From: Hyphomicrobiaceae bacterium
GTDB taxonomy: Bacteria; Pseudomonadota; Alphaproteobacteria; Rhizobiales; Hyphomicrobiaceae
Reading direction: 5' to 3'
Length of the DNA stretch: 50,589 nucleotides
Assembly (NCBI GenBank): GCA_023384095.1
Contig: JAHDXT010000026.1
Location: 1 to 50,589, forward strand
Position numbers and translations under genes: made by a program. Numbering within the stretch: position 1 is the first letter of the stretch; every line of letters starts with the position of its first letter. Of the stretch, positions 11,858 to 18,802 are shown in pieces. Below the pieces are notes generated by a model. That model ran no database searches. It was given only the letters and a program-made list of their open reading frames with translations, and had not been told where the DNA came from.

Positions 11858-12115
11858 GCCGTGCGAGCTCGCTGTAGCCGCGGTCGCAGACGAGGATCGA
11901 GCCCTTCGGCAGCGCCCTGCGCCTGCAGGGTGGCCACGACATCGCGCAAGGAGTCCCGCCGCGCCACATGCCCAAGCCCCATCGCGACGAGCTGACCCCA
12001 GCGCGTCATCCGCCGCAGCGCCCCGCCGCAATGGCCGGCTTTGGCCAGTCTGTTGAAATCGTGTCTCGGCAACAGTTTCAGCAGTCTGGGCGAATACGGT
12101 ATCCACGTGGCGGCA
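11858..12115 (-). pseudogene. Remnant of an IS4-type transposase (DUF4372 N-terminus)
   Basis: On the minus strand, HVDTVFAQ (near 12109) continues after a frameshift near 12090 into LLKLLPRHDFNRLAKAG and then RRMTRWGQLVAMGLGHVAR and SLRDVVATLQAQG, the typical N-terminus of IS4-group transposases. This is followed directly, in another frame, by LPKGSILVCDRGYSEL (about 11870-11912), which resembles the catalytic-core GSILVxDRGY segment normally located far downstream. An internal deletion plus at least two frame changes show a dead element. It directly abuts the clpB 3' end. I saw no terminal inverted repeats or target duplication. Confidence 0.72.
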
Positions 12116-12279
12116 AGGCTCGTGTTCCTTCGATGGTTCGGGCGTTTTTCGCAACAACACCCTTGCCAGCGTCCGCAACGCCGAGCCTTGCCACCTATCG
12201 AATCATGGGACAGCAGTGGGTCTGACCCCTGGTTTCTCGGGCCGGCCAAACTTGCTGTAGGAGGGTCGCGCAGGCGGGC

Positions 12280-13371
12280 TCAAGCGGGTGCCGGCTCAGC
12301 CCCGATCAGCCGGTCGCGAGGGAAGACGATCGAAACCCGCGTGCCCTGGCCCGGGGGGCTGGCGATTTCCAGACGCGCGCCGCTCTCCCGCGCCAGCGCC
12401 TTGACGAGCGGCAGCCCGTAGCCGGAGCCTCGCGCCGCCGCAGCCCTTCCCGGACCATCGTCCTCTGCCTGAAGCCGCTCGATCTCGTCGCGGTGCATCC
12501 CGGTGCCGGTGTCGGTCACCGACAGCACCAGCCCGCCGCCGGGCTCCCGCCGTGTCGCGACCGTGACCACACCCCCTTGCGGTGTGAACTTCAGCGCATT
12601 GGAAAGCAGGTTCAGCAGGATCTGCATGAGGCTGCGGCGGTCTGCGGCAAGGCGGGGGCGCCCCGGTGCGAGCTCGGACTGGAGCCGCACCGAGGCCTGG
12701 CCCGCCAGCTCCCGCATGGCCGACAGGCATCTCGAGACGGTCCCGTGGACGTCCGTCTCCGCCGGCTCCTGGGCGCCCTGGCAGCCGGTGCCTCCCTCCA
12801 GCATGGCGACGAGCACGCTGAGCGCGTGGCGGGCGCTGTCGTGAATATCGCTCGCGTAGCCGAGATAGCGCGTGTTGCCCATCGGGCCGAGGCGCTCGTC
12901 CTTCATGACCTCGGCCAGCGCCGCGATGGCGCTGAGCGGTGTGCGCAGCTCATGGGCGAGCGTGGCCCGGGCGCGGTCGCCCGTTGCCGCGTCCGGCGCC
13001 GCGGAGGCCGCGGCATCCGACGCATCTGCCGCCGCGACGACGAGAACCTTGCGCCCGTCGCGGTCGAGCGGCCGGCATCGACAGCGCAGGCGGACGAGCC
13101 CCTGCGCGGCCCACAGCAGGAGCGTGCGCTCCTCGCCTGGTCCGGCGCCGCATTCTCCGGAGCCGGCGAGGCGCATCATGTCCTGCATGCCCGGCATGGC
13201 GCGGTCGAGCGTGGTGCCATCCCGCAGCGCACCGCTCCAGAGCGCGCGTCCGGCCGGGCTGGCGGCGATGACGCGCGATGCATCGAGATCGATGATCCAG
13301 GCCGCCTCGGCGAGCCGGTTGAGGTCGGCCTCGACCGGCACCAGGGGGGCCGGCTGCGGCAGCGAGCTCAC
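12280..13371 (-). CDS. Soluble sensor histidine kinase
   Basis: A 363-residue two-component kinase with no membrane segment. Residues 15-115 form a degenerate PAS-like sensor (AAWIIDLDASRVIAASPAGRALW). The dimerisation box reads ATLAHELRTPLSAIAALAEVM with the phosphoacceptor at H140, resembling PleC/DivJ-type kinases. The ATPase domain has the N-box ILLNLLSNALKFTP, the G1 box VTDTGTGM and the G2 box GSGYGLPLVKALA. A Cys-rich stretch RLRCRCRP lies near residue 98. The start is a GTG at 13371; later GTG codons are possible. No response regulator is adjacent, so it is an orphan and its partner is unknown. Confidence 0.85.
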   Translation of the reverse strand: MSSLPQPAPLVPVEADLNRLAEAAWIIDLDASRVIAASPAGRALWSGALRDGTTLDRAMPGMQDMMRLAGSGECGAGPGEERTLLLWAAQGLVRLRCRCRPLDRDGRKVLVVAAADASDAAASAAPDAATGDRARATLAHELRTPLSAIAALAEVMKDERLGPMGNTRYLGYASDIHDSARHALSVLVAMLEGGTGCQGAQEPAETDVHGTVSRCLSAMRELAGQASVRLQSELAPGRPRLAADRRSLMQILLNLLSNALKFTPQGGVVTVATRREPGGGLVLSVTDTGTGMHRDEIERLQAEDDGPGRAAAARGSGYGLPLVKALARESGARLEIASPPGQGTRVSIVFPRDRLIGAEPAPA

Positions 13372-13550
13372 GTGTCGCGCGTCCTGGCGGTTGCAGTGTT
13401 CCGCCTTTGTACGTCAGCGCCCGGCGCGCGTCCATGGCGCCGTCGATGCCGAACGATCCGTTATCCTCCGTTTCATCAATTGCCAAGCGCGGAAAACGTG
13501 TAGAGTCGGGCAAGTCGGTACGGCGACCGGCGCTCTGACGGAGGTGGCAC

Positions 13551-13925
13551 ATGTACGAGAGGCCGCAGATGGAGATTCCGGAGCCGGTTCGGCACATGGC
13601 CGAGCGCAATGTCGAGCAGGCGCGCACCGCCTATGGCCAGTTCATGGAGATGGCCCGCCAGGCCCAGAGCCTCATGAGCAGATCCTCCGGCGCGATGGCC
13701 GAGTCGGTGGCCGAGATCCAGGCGCGGACGCTGCGCTTCGCCGAGCAGAACATGGAAGCCGGCTTCCAGTTCGCGAGCGAGCTGGCGCGCGCCAGGGACC
13801 TCAAGGAGTACGTCGAGATTCAGAGCCGCCACGCGCAGAGACAGATGCAGACCTACGCCCAGCAGGCCCAGGAGCTCGGCCGCATGATGAGCGAGCTGGC
13901 GCAACGGTCGCAGGCCAAGCCCTGA
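13551..13925 (+). CDS. Phasin family protein
   Basis: A 124-residue, almost entirely helical, amphipathic protein (NVEQARTAYGQFMEMARQAQ, then FQFASELARARDLKEYVEIQ), matching small phasins that coat polyhydroxyalkanoate granules. No Cys and no signal peptide. The start is supported by GGAGG 6 nt upstream. No PHA synthesis gene is nearby. The divergent histidine kinase lies 179 bp away; a functional connection is not shown. Confidence 0.85.
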   Translation: MYERPQMEIPEPVRHMAERNVEQARTAYGQFMEMARQAQSLMSRSSGAMAESVAEIQARTLRFAEQNMEAGFQFASELARARDLKEYVEIQSRHAQRQMQTYAQQAQELGRMMSELAQRSQAKP

Positions 13926-13944
13926 GGCGGGCGGCGTCCTCCAC

Positions 13945-14235
13945 CTGCTCCCCTACCCCTTGCGGCCGTCGAGGGGAGGGATCGCGCCACTCGACGATGA
14001 ACGGGGTCAGCCGCTCACCGGCTTTGCCGACCCTCGACCACCTACCGTCAAGGGGAGGGCTGATTGAGCCTGCGGTATCGTACCGCCCGACCACCCTGGC
14101 CCACTCCCCTCCCCCTTGCGGGGAGGGGTCGGGGGTGGGGGTGCCTTCTGCACCAACGTCTCAGCCGTGGCCCCACCCCACCCGCGCGGCTCCGCCGCGC
14201 CGCCCTCCCCGTCAAGGGGAGGGCTCGAGCGGCTC
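13945..14235. repeat. Palindrome-rich spacer (CCCCTCCCC-type repeats)
   Basis: The 334-bp gap between the phasin and the FecR-domain gene carries no gene. It holds several imperfect copies of a C-run/G-run palindrome: CCCCTCCCC/GGGGAGGGG at 14106-14128, CCCTCCCC/GGGGAGGG at 14203-14223, and related half-copies near 13945-13980 and 14049-14060. Such GC hairpins behave as REP-like elements in alphaproteobacteria and may protect or terminate the two converging transcripts. Confidence 0.6.
14003..14034 (-). repeat. Interspersed 31-bp repeat, copy 1
   Basis: The minus strand reads GGTCGGCAAAGCCGGTGAGC followed by GGCTGACCCC. This matches 17640-17670 (plus strand) with about two mismatches over 31 bp, and its end also matches 17235-17250. 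The copies flank the peptide island on either side. Confidence 0.7.
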
Positions 14236-14259
14236 GGAAGCCGGGCTACAACCCCTTCC

Positions 14260-15141
14260 TCACGGCGAGGCCGGATCGTTGTCGACGACCTCCATCAGCA
14301 CGAGCGGCACGGCGATTGTGGTCGCGATGAGCGCGATCGGCAGGGGCGCGGGGGCGGGTGGCGGCGGCGCAGGGCCGGGGATCGGCGCCGGAGCCAGCGC
14401 CTTGCGCAGGATCGGCTGCCGGGTGAACAAGTCGGCGTAGCGGCATTGAATGACGGGGTCGACCGCCAGCCGGGTCTCGAGAAACGGGAACGCCGTCTGC
14501 ACGCCGACACCGGGCAGCATGGCGCCGTCCCAGGTCGCCCGCTGCGGCGTCACCGCGCCGGAAGGTGTGACATAGACGAGATGGCACCTCGAGCGCAGCC
14601 GCTGGCAGCTCCTCTGCACGGTGACGGTCGAGCAGACCTCGACCTCGGTCGTCTCGGCGACGTCCTGGTGCAGGAGCAGGGCCATGCGGCCGTCGTCCGC
14701 GACATAGCCGTCGATCTTGGTGCCGCGGATACCGAGCGAGGCGAGCGGCGTCCTGATCTCGTAGGCCTGCTGGCCGCTGCCGCCCGAGATGAACCGGAAG
14801 GCGCCCTTCACGAAGTTGACGGTGACCTTGTTGCCCGCGCGCTGGCCGGGGTCGTAGACGAACTCGTCCAGCACCAGCCGCGCCGTGGGCCCGAGCACCA
14901 GCTTGGTGTCGTCGGCCAGCACGAACTCGCCCCTCGAGTTGACCGCCGATTCGAGCACCTCGCGCTCGCGGACGGGGTCCTGCTTGGCCAGCCGGCGCTT
15001 GTCCTCGTCCGTCTGGGCGGCGGTGACGGAGTTCCTGATCTCGACGGCGGTGCCGATGTTGCGCGGCTCCGCGGCGTGGCCGGGCGTATGGAGGGCGGCC
15101 AGCAGCAGGCAAGGCATCAGCGGTCTGAATAGCTTGATCAT
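14260..15141 (-). CDS. FecR domain-containing exported protein
   Basis: A 293-residue protein starting with a Sec signal peptide (MIKLFRPLMPCLLLAALHTPGHA, cleavage after about residue 23). A FecR domain follows (about 45-160) with LVLGPTARLVLDEFVYDP, GAFRFISGG and YEIRTPLASLGIRGTKID, the signature of the FecR beta-helical fold. The middle carries four cysteines, and the C-terminus has a Pro/Ala linker and a hydrophobic segment (LPIALIATTIAVPLVLMEV) that may anchor it. No ECF sigma factor or TonB receptor is adjacent, so it need not act in iron signalling. Divergent from the first short peptide gene. Confidence 0.82.
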   Translation of the reverse strand: MIKLFRPLMPCLLLAALHTPGHAAEPRNIGTAVEIRNSVTAAQTDEDKRRLAKQDPVREREVLESAVNSRGEFVLADDTKLVLGPTARLVLDEFVYDPGQRAGNKVTVNFVKGAFRFISGGSGQQAYEIRTPLASLGIRGTKIDGYVADDGRMALLLHQDVAETTEVEVCSTVTVQRSCQRLRSRCHLVYVTPSGAVTPQRATWDGAMLPGVGVQTAFPFLETRLAVDPVIQCRYADLFTRQPILRKALAPAPIPGPAPPPPAPAPLPIALIATTIAVPLVLMEVVDNDPASP

Positions 15142-15170
15142 GTCTCGGTCCACCCCAGGCGAGCGGTTTC

Positions 15171-15200
15171 GAATCCGCGGAATCGAATCGAATCGGATTC
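15171..15200. promoter_or_regulatory. Dyad in the FecR/peptide divergent spacer
   Basis: GAATCCG (15171-15177) and CGGATTC (15194-15200) form a perfect 7-bp inverted repeat, with a tandem AATCG run in between (15180-15194). It lies 30 bp upstream of the FecR-domain start and 198 bp before the first peptide gene. It looks like an operator, but the binding protein is unknown. Confidence 0.4.
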
Positions 15201-15311
15201 TAACACGGAGATCATCCGTGGAAGTTGCACTGTCGCGGGATGTCCTACCGGCGATAGAAATCGTGTGCAGAAGAATGGCGCCGGCCCCGCATTGGTTTGC
15301 CCACAGACGAA

Positions 15312-15330
15312 GCTTGCGCTTGGCTTGCGC
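15312..15330 (+). promoter_or_regulatory. Direct repeat pair upstream of peptide gene 1
   Basis: GCTTGCGC occurs at 15312-15319 and 15323-15330, an 11-bp period, 68 bp before the start codon. The same pair with the same period is kept upstream of peptide gene 2. One-turn spacing suggests a protein-binding site on one face of the helix. Confidence 0.5.
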
Positions 15331-15397
15331 CGAGCTAGGCCGTCCGCTAGCTGATTGTTTGGAAGCGTTGAATTCAACTCAACGTTGAGGTGCGCAA

Positions 15398-15616
15398 ATG
15401 GAACTTGGTCGTACATCACCCGGCCAAGTGGGAAGCGACGAAACCGCCTCGACCGCCGAGCCCGATCGCGATCGCAGGCAGGTTCTGGCCGCGCTGGCGA
15501 GGTTCTCCGCCTCCGTCGCGCCGATGACGTACGTGCTGCTGGATGCGGAGAGTGCAAAGGCTAAGCTGGATTGCTCCGATCATAAGAATCCGAACGAGCA
15601 CAACTGCATACCTTGA
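15398..15616 (+). CDS. Putative precursor peptide 1 of a RiPP-like cassette
   Basis: A 72-residue peptide, paralogous to the next short gene. A variable acidic N-terminus leads to PDRDRRQVLAALARFSASV, a hydrophobic APMTYVLLDAESAKAK segment and a short tail with cysteines at 59 and 70 (CSDH and NC-P are shared with the paralogue). TTGAGG lies 7 nt before the ATG. The conserved leader and variable C-terminal tail suggest a modified-peptide precursor. Alternatively, the Arg-Arg pair, hydrophobic stretch and AKA could be an export signal releasing a 17-residue two-cysteine peptide. I do not recognise a named family. Confidence 0.72.
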   Translation: MELGRTSPGQVGSDETASTAEPDRDRRQVLAALARFSASVAPMTYVLLDAESAKAKLDCSDHKNPNEHNCIP

Positions 15617-15622
15617 TGACGT

Positions 15623-15662
15623 CCAGGTCGTCAGCAGCGAATCCAAGTCGTCAGTCACGAAT
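15623..15662. repeat. Imperfect 20-bp tandem repeat
   Basis: Two adjacent 20-bp units (15623-15642 and 15643-15662) share CCA(G/A)GTCGTCAG followed by an ACGAAT or GCGAAT end. They lie just after the stop of peptide gene 1, in the 174-bp spacer before gene 2. No function is apparent. Confidence 0.55.
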
Positions 15663-15713
15663 GAGCTTCGTACTGTGAGACCCAGGGCTCACGCTGGACT
15701 GTCCACAACCGAA

Positions 15714-15732
15714 GCTTGCGCGAGGCTTGCGC
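15714..15732 (+). promoter_or_regulatory. Direct repeat pair upstream of peptide gene 2
   Basis: GCTTGCGC at 15714-15721 and 15725-15732, again with an 11-bp period and 59 bp before the start codon. Flanking sequence (CCACA before, TAGCTGATT after) is also shared with the upstream copy, so the promoter region was duplicated with the gene. Confidence 0.5.
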
Positions 15733-15790
15733 CGGCAAAGACTGTCAGTTAGCTGATTGAGAAGTTTCAACCGGACGTTGAGGTACGGAA

Positions 15791-16027
15791 ATGGAACGTG
15801 GTCGCACGGATCCGACGTCGGCATCGCCGGGCGCTGCCGATGGCAACGACTTGATCTCCACCTCCGCGCCGGACCGCGACCGCAGGCAGGTGCTGGCGGC
15901 GCTGGCCAAATTCTCGGCCGCCGTCGCGCCGATGACGTACGTGCTGCTCGATGCGGAAAGCGCAAAGGCAAAGCAGAGTTGCTCCGATCATCCGGAACCC
16001 CAGCCCGGCGTGAACTGCGACCCATAG
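15791..16027 (+). CDS. Putative precursor peptide 2 of a RiPP-like cassette
   Basis: A 78-residue paralogue of the previous peptide. Over the 35-residue core PDRDRRQ...AKAK, 33 residues are identical, while the nucleotide sequences differ by 11 synonymous and only 2 replacement codons, which is the pattern of a selected protein. The C-terminal tail is different (cysteines at 64 and 76, Pro-rich between). GTTGAGG precedes the ATG as in copy 1. It ends 3 bp before the PqqD/HPr-kinase gene, so the two are almost certainly co-translated. Confidence 0.75.
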   Translation: MERGRTDPTSASPGAADGNDLISTSAPDRDRRQVLAALAKFSAAVAPMTYVLLDAESAKAKQSCSDHPEPQPGVNCDP

Positions 16028-16030
16028 TAC

Positions 16031-17167
16031 ATGTCAACCGAATCCTGGACTGTCGGAGAGCACCACGTGCTGTTCTCGACATCGACGCGCGCCGTCGCGG
16101 TGGCGAACCGCACCGCGGCGATGGTGTGGAAGCTCTGTGTGCAGGCGGTCGCCGGAACCGCGGCTGTCCGCGAGCTTGCCGCGCTCTGGCGCATGGAGGT
16201 GGCCTCCGCAGAGCGAGTGATCGACGGCCTGCTGGACACCTGGCGGTCGGCCGGCTTGATTCCGGCCGGCGACGCCGCCCCTGCCGCGGGCACCGAGGCG
16301 TTCCCGCCGCTACGGGCCGGCGTCGAAGCCAGCTATCGGAGCGATGCCGGCTGTTTCAAGATCACGTCGGAGGACCCGGCGTTCGCCGCGGTCATGGAGG
16401 CCGTCCTGGCGCCGCTCGCGGCAGGACCGGCGCCGGTGGACCGCACCTGCCGGATCGACGTCCGCGGCATTGCGGAGACCTACACTGTGGTCCGTGACGG
16501 CGAGGCCGTCTACGGCCCGGGCAACGTCGCGCTGGCCCGTCATGCCGTGCTGTCGAACCTGTTGACGGGCCATCCCGGGCAGCGCCGCATCTCGGCGGTG
16601 CTGCACGCCTCCGCCGTCTCGCTCGGCGGCCGCGCCCTCGTCGTCGCCGGCGACTGCGGCAGCGGCAAGAGCACGCTGACCGCCGGACTCGTGCACCAGG
16701 GCGCCGGCTACATCGGCGACGATCTCATCCCGCTGTCGCGCGACGGCAGCCGCATCGGCGCATTCCCGGTGGCGCTCAGCGTCAAGCAGGGCGCCCGGGA
16801 GACGCTGCGCCCGCTCTATCCGGAGCGCTTGTGGTCGGGACCCGTGTCCATCAACGGGCACGTGCTGCACTACATCGATCTCACGCACTGCGCCGGCGTG
16901 GCGCAGACCTTCCCCGTGGCCGCGATCCTGTTCCCGAAGTTCCGCACCGGAGCGACGACGGAAATCGAGCGGCTGACACCGGAGGCGGCGCTCCAGCATC
17001 TGCTGGCGAGTGGAAGCCGCACGGTCGGGGCCGACCCGACGATCGAGGGGCTTTGCCGGCTCGTCAATTCGACCCCGGCCTACCGGCTCGCGCACGGCGG
17101 CTGGCGGGCCGCGTCCGAGGTCATCGCCAGCGTGGTTCAGAGCCCGTCCGATTCATACGATGCGTGA
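16031..17167 (+). CDS. PqqD-like/HPr kinase-like fusion protein
   Basis: A 378-residue protein. Residues 5-78 resemble the PqqD winged-helix fold that recognises leader peptides of modified peptides (VANRTAAMVWKLC and VIDGLLDTWRSAGLI are the typical motifs). Residues about 170-330 are an HPr kinase-like domain: LHASAV at 191-196, P-loop GDCGSGKST at 207-215 and GYIGDDLIPL at 226-235. HPr-kinase homologues in lasso-peptide clusters such as paeninodin phosphorylate the precursor; a similar role here is inference. The gene starts 3 bp after peptide gene 2 without its own strong Shine-Dalgarno, implying coupling. No lasso cyclase or radical-SAM gene is nearby. Confidence 0.85.
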   Translation: MSTESWTVGEHHVLFSTSTRAVAVANRTAAMVWKLCVQAVAGTAAVRELAALWRMEVASAERVIDGLLDTWRSAGLIPAGDAAPAAGTEAFPPLRAGVEASYRSDAGCFKITSEDPAFAAVMEAVLAPLAAGPAPVDRTCRIDVRGIAETYTVVRDGEAVYGPGNVALARHAVLSNLLTGHPGQRRISAVLHASAVSLGGRALVVAGDCGSGKSTLTAGLVHQGAGYIGDDLIPLSRDGSRIGAFPVALSVKQGARETLRPLYPERLWSGPVSINGHVLHYIDLTHCAGVAQTFPVAAILFPKFRTGATTEIERLTPEAALQHLLASGSRTVGADPTIEGLCRLVNSTPAYRLAHGGWRAASEVIASVVQSPSDSYDA

Positions 17168-17234
17168 CGCTTCACGCCTAAGCGCAAGCAGAGCCGTTGA
17201 TCGCCAGATCGCGGTCGACGACGTCGATCGGGGG

Positions 17235-17252
17235 GAGCGGCTGACCCCTTCG
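17235..17252 (+). repeat. Interspersed repeat, short copy
   Basis: Eighteen bases identical to 17657-17674, 422 bp downstream, and nearly identical to part of the minus-strand copy at 14003-14034. Confidence 0.7.
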
Positions 17253-17378
17253 GTGCCGGCAGACGGGGCGGGGTCTGAATCGAAACTTGGCTAACCGGGA
17301 GGCCAGAATCTGCTGACTCGCGAGCTTCAAGGCATCAAAACCCCGTCGCTGCCGAAGCGAAGTGGCGGCGGATCGCAG

Positions 17379-17403
17379 ATACCCGGCTTCGCGGGTATGA
17401 CGG
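17379..17403 (+). repeat. REP-like hairpin, family A
   Basis: ATACCCG (17379-17385) pairs with CGGGTAT (17392-17398) across a GCTTCG loop, followed by GACGG. It has the same loop and tail as positions 5-31 but a different stem sequence. Confidence 0.65.
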
Positions 17404-17487
17404 TGAGTATGGGCGGGCGGATGGGAATGAAACGGTGCGCCGAGCAGGTGTGCGGCCGAATGGCACCACCGTTGCGCCCACCTAATA

Positions 17488-17513
17488 CCGTCATTTCCGC
17501 GAAGGCGGAAATC
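17488..17513 (-). repeat. REP-like hairpin, family A (inverted)
   Basis: On the minus strand, ATTTCCGC pairs with GCGGAAAT (17493-17500 and 17505-17512) around CTTC, followed by GACGG. It forms an inverted pair with the copy at 17379-17403, about 85 bp apart. Confidence 0.65.
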
Positions 17514-17639
17514 TGTGAAGCGTTTCAGCGGGCAAGACGGGGCCGGACATGGCGCGGCCTGCCGCGAAACCTGGCTGAACACGAGCTCCCAAGCCTCGAG
17601 AATCCGAGGCGATTTCTGCTGCACCCGTTTCGTCATCGA

Positions 17640-17674
17640 AGGTCGGCAAGGCCGGTGAGCGGCTGACCCCTTCG
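17640..17674 (+). repeat. Interspersed 31-bp repeat, copy 2
   Basis: It reads AGGTCGGCAAGGCCGGTGAG then CGGCTGACCCC, matching the minus strand of 14003-14034 with about two mismatches. It ends about 30 bp before the nucleotidyltransferase start. Confidence 0.7.
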
Positions 17675-17702
17675 TACCCCTACTATCTCCAGGAGGGCGT
17701 CC

Positions 17703-18797
17703 ATGCTGCACTCGAGGGATCTGCGGGCTGTCGTCGGACTGATGCGAGCGGCCCTGGGGCTGGCGGCGACGGAGGGGCAGGTCGAGGCCCTGTCGGCTGC
17801 AGACCCTAACGCCGTGGTGCGGATCGCCAGCGCGCACGCCGTTCTACCGCTGCTGGCGCGGGCAGCCGGCGAGCAACGCATCCGGGACCTCGTCGGGCCC
17901 GAGCTCGGCGTCTTCCTCGCGCAGATGCACAAGGCGAACAGCGCGCGCAACCTCGCGCTGCGGGAACAGCTCCAGGAGATCGGCACCGCGCTCGATGCCG
18001 CAGGAATCCGTGGTGTTGCCCTGAAGGGAGCTGTCGAGCTGCTGGCGCCCTCCTGGCCGGATGGAACGCGCTACATCGGGGATCTCGATATCCTGGTCCC
18101 GGAAGACCGGCTGACGTCGGCCTTCGAGTGCCTCGGCGCGCTCGGATACGCGTACCGACAGCAGGGCGACCCGCTCCTGATCCACCACCATCTGCCCGCG
18201 CTCTGGCACGCCGGGCGGCCCACTGCCGTCGAGCTGCATTTCAAGATCTCGACCAGACGCGCCGACAGGATCCTGCCGGCTTCGCTCATCATCGCCGAGG
18301 CCCGCCCGACCGATATGGCCGGATTGGCGGTGCCATCGCCGCGTTGCCGGCTCCTGCATCTTGTCGCCCACGCTCAGGCCGACGGCCCGGTCGGCAAGCC
18401 CCGGCGCCTGTCCCTGCGGGACGTCGCCGGTTTCTCGTGCCTGGGCCCGCTGCTGAGCGCCGACGACCGGGCCTTCGCCAGAGCGCAATTCGAGGCTGCG
18501 GGCGCGCTCTCGCAGTGGGATGGGTTTTGCGCGACGGCGCGCATCCTGCTGCACGCCGACGACGAACGAGCCGTGCCGGCCGGCGCCGCGGGGGCATGGG
18601 CGGCGGAGGCGCTGGGCGATCTGCAGGTCCCGGGACGCGTTCGCGCGCGCTACCTGTGGAGCTGGCTCACGTTCTACGCGCGGCGGTTCTGCTTCGATCG
18701 CGCGGTCCGGCAGCGCTACCTGCGGCGCCTCTCGGACCGCCGGGAGCTCGCCGCGATGGTCCGCCGCCACAGCGACAGCCTGCGCAACATCGCCTGA
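17703..18797 (+). CDS. Nucleotidyltransferase family protein (NTP_transf_5-like)
   Basis: A 364-residue cytosolic protein. The key region is GIRGVALKGAVELL followed by RYIGDLDILVPEDRL, the LKG and GDxD motifs of the uncharacterised nucleotidyltransferase family that often accompanies HPr-kinase-like proteins in lasso-peptide-type and polysaccharide clusters. Two acidic residues (D-L-D) would bind the metal. The C-terminal half is helical with several His (HLVAHAQ). The start is supported by AGGAGG about 6 nt upstream. The acceptor is unknown; modification of the upstream peptides is an inference from context. Confidence 0.82.
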   Translation: MLHSRDLRAVVGLMRAALGLAATEGQVEALSAADPNAVVRIASAHAVLPLLARAAGEQRIRDLVGPELGVFLAQMHKANSARNLALREQLQEIGTALDAAGIRGVALKGAVELLAPSWPDGTRYIGDLDILVPEDRLTSAFECLGALGYAYRQQGDPLLIHHHLPALWHAGRPTAVELHFKISTRRADRILPASLIIAEARPTDMAGLAVPSPRCRLLHLVAHAQADGPVGKPRRLSLRDVAGFSCLGPLLSADDRAFARAQFEAAGALSQWDGFCATARILLHADDERAVPAGAAGAWAAEALGDLQVPGRVRARYLWSWLTFYARRFCFDRAVRQRYLRRLSDRRELAAMVRRHSDSLRNIA

Positions 18798-18802
18798 CGG
18801 GC

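Larger units (their letters stand above)
17168..17702. other. 535-bp spacer with REP-like and interspersed repeats
   Basis: No gene is visible. The spacer separates the kinase and nucleotidyltransferase genes, which are in the same direction. It holds two family-A hairpins in inverted orientation and two copies of a GAGCGGCTGACCCCTTCG repeat at 17235-17252 and 17657-17674. The structure suggests repeat accumulation rather than coding content; whether transcription reads through is unknown. Confidence 0.6.

Noticed and set aside
15150-15200. tRNA gene suggested by a GGTTTCGAATCC-like T-arm.
   Set aside because: There is no matching acceptor stem, anticodon arm or D-arm; the sequence is explained by the GAATCCG dyad.
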